This document shows, piece after piece, positions 57,901-64,000 of a DNA stretch of 64,000 nucleotides. This stretch comes from Climacium dendroides (lineage: Eukaryota > Streptophyta > Bryopsida > Hypnales > Climaciaceae), in the NCBI GenBank assembly GCA_950106755.1, contig OX467082.1:28024001-28088000 (forward strand), read 5' to 3'. The position numbers and the translations under genes were made by a program. The notes below the pieces were generated by a model. The model ran no database searches and had not been told where the DNA came from. It saw only the letters and a program-made list of their open reading frames with translations. How positions within the stretch are numbered: the first letter of the stretch is position 1; each line of letters opens with the position of its first letter.

Positions 57901-58479
57901 GATTCTAGGGTCGATGTAACAAATCGACACACCCTAACTTGATCAAATCCTCCTCTAACTGCTTGTATACTTCCGGATTGTCTGGAATAGCCGGAGAGAT
58001 AATCCGGGCAGATACAACTACCTTCTATATCACTCTTGATGCCATAAGACCTAAATAAGAATGAGAGGAGAGAGAAGTAACTCTAATTCAGTCGCTAATT
58101 CACCACTTTTTCTTTCAACTACTCACGCGGACAGTCTCAGAAAAACAAAACAGGAAGGTGGAGATGAAAACCCTCGGCAAACACCTTAAATACTAAACCG
58201 TCTCCCTACGATAATTAGGATAACAACTACAAGTCCGTTATACTAACGGTATCCTATTCCCGTAGCTACGGGGTTTGTACGGTAGGTTCCTGTGTTCCGA
58301 GTAATTCTGGATTCCGGATCCAGATAAGTTCCGGTTACGGATTTTGCCGGAATGCCTATTTTCTAGTTTGGGTTTTCTCACACAAAAATCACGTTCTAAC
58401 TATAATTTTTTTTATTTTTCTCTGTTTTCTCATCTAGCTCCCTTAATCTTGATCCGTCTGTAGATTCCGGATTCTCACA
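54950..58479 (-). mobile_element. Delta unit: ORF-bearing solo LTR (3.5 kb)
   Basis: On the minus strand it starts TGTGAGAATCCGGAATC at 58479 and ends GCGTACGACA at 54950, the same CGACA ending as beta and gamma. Flanking pentamers ACAAG and ATAGA do not match well, so the target duplication is decayed or the borders are off by a few bases. It interrupts the alpha-c frame. A TATA-like TATTTAAGG (minus) lies about 290 bp after the start. 54950-56110 is its non-coding 3' part, with no gene. Confidence 0.75.
56111..58045 (-). pseudogene. Delta LTR-encoded protein, nearly full length
   Basis: ATG 58045 (MASRVI, then TAG, KVVVSARIISPAIP). Module: LGCVDLLHRP, a TAG at the Trp position, NLKSEDMIHELL, VTWTEDIWADVYQF, GKFIGFANPKDRFAI, RKPTWVTVTVANTIFEAM, PVSTYLFHLYHEQELL. 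Then acidic and basic linkers, a coiled coil (LKQREDRIQELEAERNQLQA), stops near 56998 and 56990, ADVITKAALFDSKMISEG, a Ser/Thr/Pro-rich region, a stop near 56447, and an acidic then basic C terminus (KKGRRPKH). The module order is the same as in alpha, beta and gamma. About 640 codons; the longest open part is 296 codons. Confidence 0.75.
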
Positions 58480-60559
58480 ACAAGTCTGACTTCTTGTGGA
58501 GAAGGTCTGGCTTCTTGCGCAGAAGGTCCGGCTTCTTCTTTCTGGTTCGGAACTTCCTCCTCCAGTGGCTCTAGCGCAGGAGGATCCTCTGTTGGCCTTG
58601 CCGGTGGAGTCCTCTGCCGCCGGGGCTTCTTCGCCAGAGGAGTGGGCAGCTCCTCGTCCTCCGTCTCCTCATCATCCGGTCCTTCCCGGGGAGAAGGTTC
58701 TTCTCCTCCATACTTCTGGAGCTGAACCAACTCCTGATAAACGTCCTCCTTGTTCGTCTTGAGTAGGGAGTGGTAGGAATACAGGTAGGAGACATAAGCC
58801 GGAAGAGGGCTCCCACCTTTCTTCCCCTGCCGAAAGGAACGCACAAGATCCAATACCAATTCGTGGATGACGAAGGCCCAATCCATCATCATCTTTCCTT
58901 GAAGACTCCCTAGGATGGTGGAAGCCACCTTGGCCACCACTTGCCTTGGCTTGGTCGGGTGAAGGATAGGGTTGAGAAACGCTGCCACATCCCGATATTC
59001 CGGCTTCACTAGGTCTGAAACCTGGTGACCATCCTTTGGGTTGGCCGGTGCCCGGAACTTGCCCTCCATGCACTCTTGATTATTTTCCATGACCTTGTCC
59101 GGCCCCATCCGGAACCCGTAGACAGCTCTCTACTCGTTGACTGTCCACAGTTCCGGTTTCGCCCGAAGGGTGGTATCCAAGATACCGCTTTCCGGACAAA
59201 GCAAATCCACCACCAAACTCTCCTCATGGATGCCTCAAGGGACATCCATCAAACCTTCACACCCCATGTTGGTGAGGTTCTGTCGTAGGCGCTCCAACCG
59301 GACCTCATCGGTTGGAATTTTCGGCAGCACCCGCATTATTGGAATTGCCCTCGGTCAAGGCGGTGGTGGTGGCATTGCATTGTCTGAGTCCTCTAGTTCC
59401 TCCCTCAGCTTACGCCGGCTCGCCCTAGAAGACATCACGCTCACAAAAAACCCTCGCACAATCTCTCCCTACCCCTCTTGCTCACAAAGAATCACTCCAA
59501 AACCCCTTGCACGATTGCAACTCACACAGTCCCTCAATCTATCGGAAATTTCTAAGAGCTAGAAAGGCGGAAAACGCAGATGCAAGAAAATAAGAAGGCA
59601 ATTGTGCCTTCCACCGGCTACAGTTCTCTTCTTATATTGGCCAGACGGATGGACGGTCAGACGAGAGTACGGGATAGATTTTGGCGGCAAAAACCTAACC
59701 CTAGTACGGATCCGATTTCCGGCTTTTAGGGCCGGCGCCGTCATCCTATCTCCGAAACTTTCTAGGGCTCCAAGATTAGGTTTTTATACCTAATGGAATT
59801 TTTCTAGATCCGGAGATCCGGTTTTCCTGAATTTTTCTAATCTCCTATGAGAACTCAAAAACTTTCCTTTTTAAGGGAACAATTTTTGAAATTTCCCGTC
59901 AAATGCTAGTGTTCTAGGTCTAGCATGTGGGATCACATTCCCACAGTGTTTGAGAGTCTGAGAGCAGCTTCCGTGTACGGGAGTTTGTAAGACGTAATCC
60001 GAATTCCGGAATACTGGAATTCCCCCTATAGACAAAGTCAAAGCCCCTGTGTAACACCCAAGAGAGTGCAAGGATGTCCATCCGGTTGACGGGAGACTTA
60101 GTGTTGGGTTAATGCTAGAATGTTGTTGTAGTCTTTGACCGTCCCTATGTGACTTGGTCCGGTAAGCCTTCCGGATTTGTGAGGTGGCGGAACAGTAGGA
60201 TATTTCCGGCCCCTAAAGTTAAGTTAGCATTAGTATTAGAGGTCAAGAGAGAGAGAGAGTCAGTGTTTCCGAACACGGTAAATATCCGGACGGTGGATCT
60301 GGCCACTTGTCAAGGATCCCGAAAAGGGGCAACTGAATAGTTTCCGGAATTTTCCGGAACCTATCTAACACTAGTAGCCGGACTGGACCTCTGGCTCGGA
60401 CTGAAAAGAGGAAGAGAAAGGAAAAGCTTAGACCTAGTTCGCCTAGATCCGTGAGCCTTGAGTCCTCGTGGGAACGATTCCAAAGCGGTTTACTCTAAGT
60501 TGGTCTTTAGCAGAAACTAAGGGCTAACTGGAGGAATACTGATCCGACTAATCACTATA

Positions 60560-62185
60560 GCCCACCAATCCAAAAATCCACCTCTATTTCGTCTGGAGGC
60601 AAATGGTCTCATCTGACTCACAAACATGTCCACTTTTGTAATCACATGCGTGAAGGCTTCATCATCAATGTGATGAACTTTACCAAATTTTTTGACAATT
60701 CCTTTCGCATTCCATAGTGCATCATACACCCGTTTGTCCAACGAGCTAGTAAAATTCTTCTTTCCATTTCTTGATACCACTACTGTACCCGCAACGCTTC
60801 ATTCATCATGTCCTTCATATCGTCTTTGAACTTCTCAATGCCCTCCTCTTAATAACAAACATATTTAGAGTCAAGAGACATGGTAGTTTCCCTCTCATAG
60901 AATTCAACAATGAATTTCCTCAAAAATGTGGTGCAAGTGTGCAAGAGGTTGTCCATGACGTCGGCTTCATTAGGTTCCTCCAAAACCTTCGCTTTGTTTT
61001 TCGCCCTTGGCATCTTGATGAATGTCGCACGATTTGAAAAAAAAAATTGCAAGGGTCCCCCCAAGATTTCACCTTTATTCTCCCAAGGAGAGGAGGCAAT
61101 AGGGCCTAAAGGCACTAAGCTTCTCCACTCTCTCTTGCAAGCAAGGGGGAAGGTAAAAGTGAGAGGCGGACGGCCCAACTGCCTCTCTTATATGAGGCGG
61201 ACGACCATCCTGTCCGCCCAATCTCAGCCGTCCGCCCTGGCGGACCACCAATCATTTACCTCGTCGGATCCATCTGATTAGCCGATCGATCAAATTGTCG
61301 ACCGGACGGACGGGCCACGCGACCAATCGATGGAGATTTTCGTTGAGCCGTCGGATTTAGGGCTGCATCGGATGGCCTTCGTAGTCTGATTCCCCCAACC
61401 GTCCGATCAAGGGTATGGCGGTTTCTGCCTCTGTCCGCGAGGTCGGCCCTGTCCGCCATGTCCGATCGGTCGGCGCCATCCGCCCAGTCCACGTGATTGG
61501 CCTTGTCTGCCGTTGCTGTGGTTGCCCTGTCCGCTCCGTCGTCGCCGCGGCCGGCCCCGTCCGCCCAACCATCCGCTCCATCGGCTCTTCCGTCCGCCCG
61601 CCCGCCCGTCCACTGGACGTACGGGAGTTCGACATTTCTATGTCCTCGGACGCTCGAAAACCCATGGACGTAGACATTGGACGTCCGGGCGTCCCAGCAT
61701 CCGTGCAACCCTGGAATGCACGCAGCCTTCCAATGATAGTACGTTGTTGCCAATTCAATCAATTGTGCACGAAGCATGTTGTTTTCCTCTCGAAGGCCTA
61801 GTTTCTTCGAAAAAGGTACGAGGAATGCAAGTACAGGGAACGATAGTAAATCTTGAGTCTCTTGAGTACCATCTGTCTCCACAATAGCATCTTCCGTGAG
61901 GGTAGAAAGAAGCATCGTTGGCAATATTGAAGAACGTTTGATACGCTTGCTAGGAGGAGTATATTGAATGAGACCGCTAGTGAGGTCTTCTACGACCCTG
62001 TCCAAATGATGGGGATCATATTTGATAAAACCTTCGTCCATATCTGACAAAGTAATTATCTCATGATCCTTTTGTTGAAGGCGTTGAAGTTCTTTAGCTT
62101 ATTCAAAAATGAGAACATTCTTCTGTTCCAAATCATGCTGCAATTTCTTCACATCAGATTGGAGTGAAGCAATTGTCGTGTCTTT
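60560..62185 (-). other. GGCGGACG-rich unknown unit with minus-strand frames
   Basis: Between alpha-d and beta-2. Two minus-strand frames look gene-like. One is 61013 to about 60520 with stops: MPRAKNKAKVLEEPNEADVM, then EKFKDDMKDMMNEALRVQ-type helix, then KVHHIDDEAFTHVITKVDMF. The other is 62050-61256 (264 codons): MSDMDEGFIKYDPHHLDRVV, a leucine-rich middle (LGLREENNMLRAQLIELATT), then a tail of ADGADR-like repeats that merely translate the CCGTCCGCC-type DNA repeat. The 61160-61620 DNA cluster resembles those of element H. No domain is recognised and no borders or target duplication could be found. Confidence 0.35.
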
Positions 62186-64000
62186 TGTAACAACTCATAT
62201 TTTTTGATTTTTTTTCATTTACCTTTTGAGTGGAACGGAAATTAGAAATAGGTATTCGGATCCAGCTAAAAGGAGGGAGATAAATCAAAAAATATTCACA
62301 AGAGAACCTTACAGAACTAATCCGGTTCTAGGTAGAAGCGGACCGGATTGGATTTCCAATCGGAATGGAATTCCAACCGGATTCTCCTTGACCGGATCGG
62401 AGAGAACCAGATGACAAGGACCGGACCAGATGTCCGACCTGTCATAATGACCAGTCCAAGGTGTCAGGACTACATAAGGCCTGACCCTGCCCATTTTCAG
62501 GTCTTTCGTTTTTGCGTTATCTTCGTGTTGTTGTTTCCTATCTTAGCGCCTGATCCTTTCCGTTACGGCGGCAAGGAGCTGAGAGTGTAAGAGAGTCTAG
62601 TAGTGAGTGAGAGGGGTAATGGGTGAGACTTGAGCACGAGCAGATACGGAATAGCGAGAGGCTGAGAGTGTGCGTGCGCAAGGAGGTTGTTTTGCAGGTG
62701 GAGCGGAAGACCAGAGTGTGAGCGCTCCCTTGTTAGGTCAGAAGAGAGTGAATCCGGGTAGGGCCGCCCTCATGCCGCGGCTGAACCGGAAGAGACCAAG
62801 CTCTAGCACCCCACCCCCGAGTGAAGTGAAGTTAAGGAAAGTGGTTCCGGTCATGCCGACCAAGGAACCGGAATAGGGAGAACTCAAGGATGACTTAGCA
62901 TCCATGGGTTGTCAGGGATTAGCCTTGAAACCTTGGGGTTTCAAGGATGAGAGGATGATTAGGGAGCTCATGGGTGGTGTATCGAACAAGCTCGATAATA
63001 CCCTGAGAGGGAATCCGGTTCAGTGAACCGAGGATTTGTAGCGAGCCGTCTACGGATTCCGGACGAGAGGACTCGGGCTTGCTAGCCGGAAGGATGATTT
63101 CATCCAGGGCAAGTTCGAAAGTGCCGTGAATCCGAAGGATGGCTACGCGGTAAAGGACTGTATCGATGACCGGGAGCGTTGCCTGCTGTAGTTCATTGTT
63201 TCGGTCTTGCATCCGGAAAAGCCCACTAGGGTGACCATCACCCTAGGTAACACAATCTTCGGAGCACTGTGTAGAAACCAAAGAGTAGATTGGGGCCGGA
63301 TCTTCTTCGATCTGGTGTCCCAGCTCACTGCAAGAGTAGAGAAAAGTAGGGCCACCCCGCTGTGCCCTTACGTGTACCACCTCTACCAGCAACAAGAACT
63401 GCTGACGGAAGTGGAGATGAAGGTTTGAAAGGCCTAGGAGCGGACCATGAAGTATGGTGAATCCGAGTCCGACCAAGAAGTAGATTCCGGGAAAGAAACC
63501 GAGGAGGAGGAAGAAGAAGAAGAGGAGGATCCACATTTCATCCCCAAGAGGCAGAAGACCACGCCAACCCGAAATCGAGGAACGCCTCCGGTTCAACCCT
63601 GGCCGTCCAAGATGGAGGCTCCAACCGGACCGGATTATCCATTCGGATCGGGAACCGGAAATCCGTTCGACGAATTGGTTGGGATCCTTTGCGGAATCCG
63701 GGCGGATTGGGAAATCAAGAAGCGGACGATTGGGGAGATCGCGCACTTGATTGGAGCGGAACCGGACAGTCAGTTGCCACACCGAGTAGCTGAGAGTATC
63801 ATCAATCCGGATGAGCTCCGGAAGATGAAGGCGGAAAGCAAGCGACAACATGATGAAGTTGACACCTTCAAAGCCGAGGTTTTTGCCTTGAACGAGAACG
63901 CCACTACGACAAGGGAGATGGCGGAGGAGATGATGAGGCTGGCCGCGAAGGTGAAGGACGTGCTCGGAGGACCCGGAGTCACGGTCACCAAGGCGCGCTT
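62186..64000 (+). mobile_element. Beta-2 LTR unit, partial (runs off right edge)
   Basis: Starts TGTAACAACTCATATTTTTT, as beta-1 does at 16480, and stays similar through the leader (GGAAATTAGAAATAGGTATTCGGAT-type sequence, CCCATTTTCAGGTCT, TTAGCGCCTGA) into the protein. The junction with the unit on its left is at CTTT/TGTAAC. The right end is outside the window. Confidence 0.8.
62772..64000 (+). pseudogene. Beta-2 LTR-encoded protein, partial
   Basis: ATG 62772 (MPRLNRKRPSSSTPPPSEVK). Module: MGCQGLALKPWGFKDE, GKFESAVNPKDGYAV, LHPEKPTRVT, GNTIFGALCRNQRVDW, CPYVYHLYQQQELL; poly-Glu; then, uninterrupted where beta-1 has CACTA-2, HFIPKRQKTTPTRNRGTPP, NPFDELVGILCGIRADW, a coiled coil with many K/E, and VTKAR at the edge. 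Stops at about 62874, 63024, 63039, 63189, 63426 and 63435, mostly at Gln or Trp positions. It shows the sequence expected across the CACTA-2 insertion site. Confidence 0.78.

Larger units (their letters stand above)
53792..59435 (-). pseudogene. Alpha-c LTR-encoded protein, interrupted by delta
   Basis: ATG 59435 (MSSRASRRKLREELEDSD). Module: MGCEGLMDVP, GIHEESLVVDLLCPES, GKFRAPANPKDGHQV, LHPTKPRQVV, ASTILGSLQGKMMMDW, AYVSYLYSYHSLL; linker QKYGGEEPSPREGPDDEE and a basic run. The frame breaks at 58479 (delta) and resumes at 54949: GGSPLEDISELAQHIVY, coiled coil, DCINKAWLFEVNFDVAASS, RVPIVKCLLEQAKW. It ends at 53792 (DMDAEE). Four in-frame stops are seen: after PPPPP, after MDVP (Trp position), after WTVNE (Trp position) and after TEASVL. 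The second half (272 codons from 54610) is open to the end. Confidence 0.8.
52465..59945 (-). mobile_element. Alpha-c: solo alpha LTR (about 3.7 kb) inserted in alpha-d
   Basis: On the minus strand it starts TGTGGGAATGTGATCCCACA at 59945 and ends CTAATCACTATA at 52465. Flanks are GTGTC (52460-52464) and GTGTT (59946-59950), a 5-bp duplication with one difference. The alpha-d 3' region continues across it. Without delta (3,530 bp) and the mini-CACTA (231 bp with target copy) it measures about 3.72 kb, like alpha-b. A TATA box (AATATAAGAA, minus) is at about 59629-59638. Confidence 0.85.
42718..60559 (+). mobile_element. Alpha-d LTR, 5' truncated, with three nested insertions
   Basis: Alpha homology starts at CTAGACCAGTATAAGAA, just at the TATA box, so the first 300 bp or so are missing. 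Own sequence: 42718-44693, 51786-52464 and 59951-60559, together about 3.3 kb; the end is CTAATCACTATA. It may be the 3' LTR of the element whose 5' LTR is alpha-b, since it lies downstream of the gag in the same orientation. But the sequence after 60559 does not continue alpha-a and does not repeat AGCCG, so this is unproven. Confidence 0.75.

Noticed and set aside
54945..58484. Exact 5-bp target duplication for delta
   Set aside because: ATAGA and ACAAG share too few bases; the borders rest on terminal similarity and the interrupted alpha-c frame only.

Overview
This window is a plant (embryophyte) intergenic region made almost entirely of mobile elements nested inside one another. I see no intact single-copy host gene, no rRNA or tRNA gene and no CRISPR array. 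Support for a land plant: two CACTA (En/Spm) transposons with plant-type TNP2 transposases; a retrotransposon primer-binding site complementary to the 3' end of plant tRNA-Asp; and exon-intron fragments of a plant LRR receptor-like gene and of a plant membrane metallophosphoesterase gene carried inside one transposon. I cannot name the species. The LTR-derived parts are strikingly rich in CCGG(A).

The backbone is a set of LTR units (called alpha, beta, gamma and delta here) that each carry a protein-coding frame INSIDE the LTR. An alpha LTR is about 3.7 kb: it starts TGTGG, has a TATA box about 300 bp in, encodes a protein of about 705 residues, and ends about 1.1 kb after the stop. One alpha LTR (15020-39697, interrupted) is followed directly by a tRNA-Asp primer-binding site (39709-39726) and a decayed gag with three CCHC knuckles (39834-41880). 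No protease, reverse transcriptase or integrase is seen. Beta, gamma and delta units have TG...CA-type ends, duplicated 5-bp targets in two clear cases, and a related protein: an N-terminal module (MGCxGL..PW, WT..WR..Y.F, GKF..NPKDG, LHP.KP..V, A(S/N)TI.G.L) followed by an acidic or basic linker and a coiled coil with a (N/T)KAxLF(E/D) signature. I propose this as the undescribed system of the window: a family of LTR-encoded proteins shared by several retrotransposon lineages.

Nesting, left to right. Gamma-1 (1-1942, minus) sits in alpha-a. CACTA-1 (2941-14637, target duplication GAT) interrupts alpha-a, which resumes and is cut at 15020 by alpha-b. Alpha-b is interrupted by beta-1 (16480-37465, target duplication ACCGT), itself interrupted by the 18.1-kb CACTA-2 (17813-35904, target duplication ACC). 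After the gag come a gamma LTR 3' fragment (to 42717) and alpha-d (42718-60559). Alpha-d holds element H (44694-51777), which holds gamma-2 (44784-47125, target duplication AGTGG), and also holds the solo alpha-c LTR (52465-59945, minus), which holds delta (54950-58479, minus) and a 228-bp miniature CACTA (53467-53694, target duplication ACT). A GC-rich unknown unit (60560-62185) and a second beta LTR (62186 to the end) close the window.

CACTA-2 appears fullest: a TNPA-like gene on the minus strand, a TNP2 gene on the plus strand, large inverted arrays of a TGCAACT motif at both ends, and between the two genes captured DNA-level pieces of two host genes. CACTA-1 carries a TNP2 gene (minus), a 92-bp tandem array, a long polypyrimidine tract, an unknown two-exon plus-strand gene and a small CACTA-type MITE. 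Nearly all coding frames show nonsense changes or frameshifts, many consistent with decay of CpG/CNG cytosines, so most copies are probably inactive.
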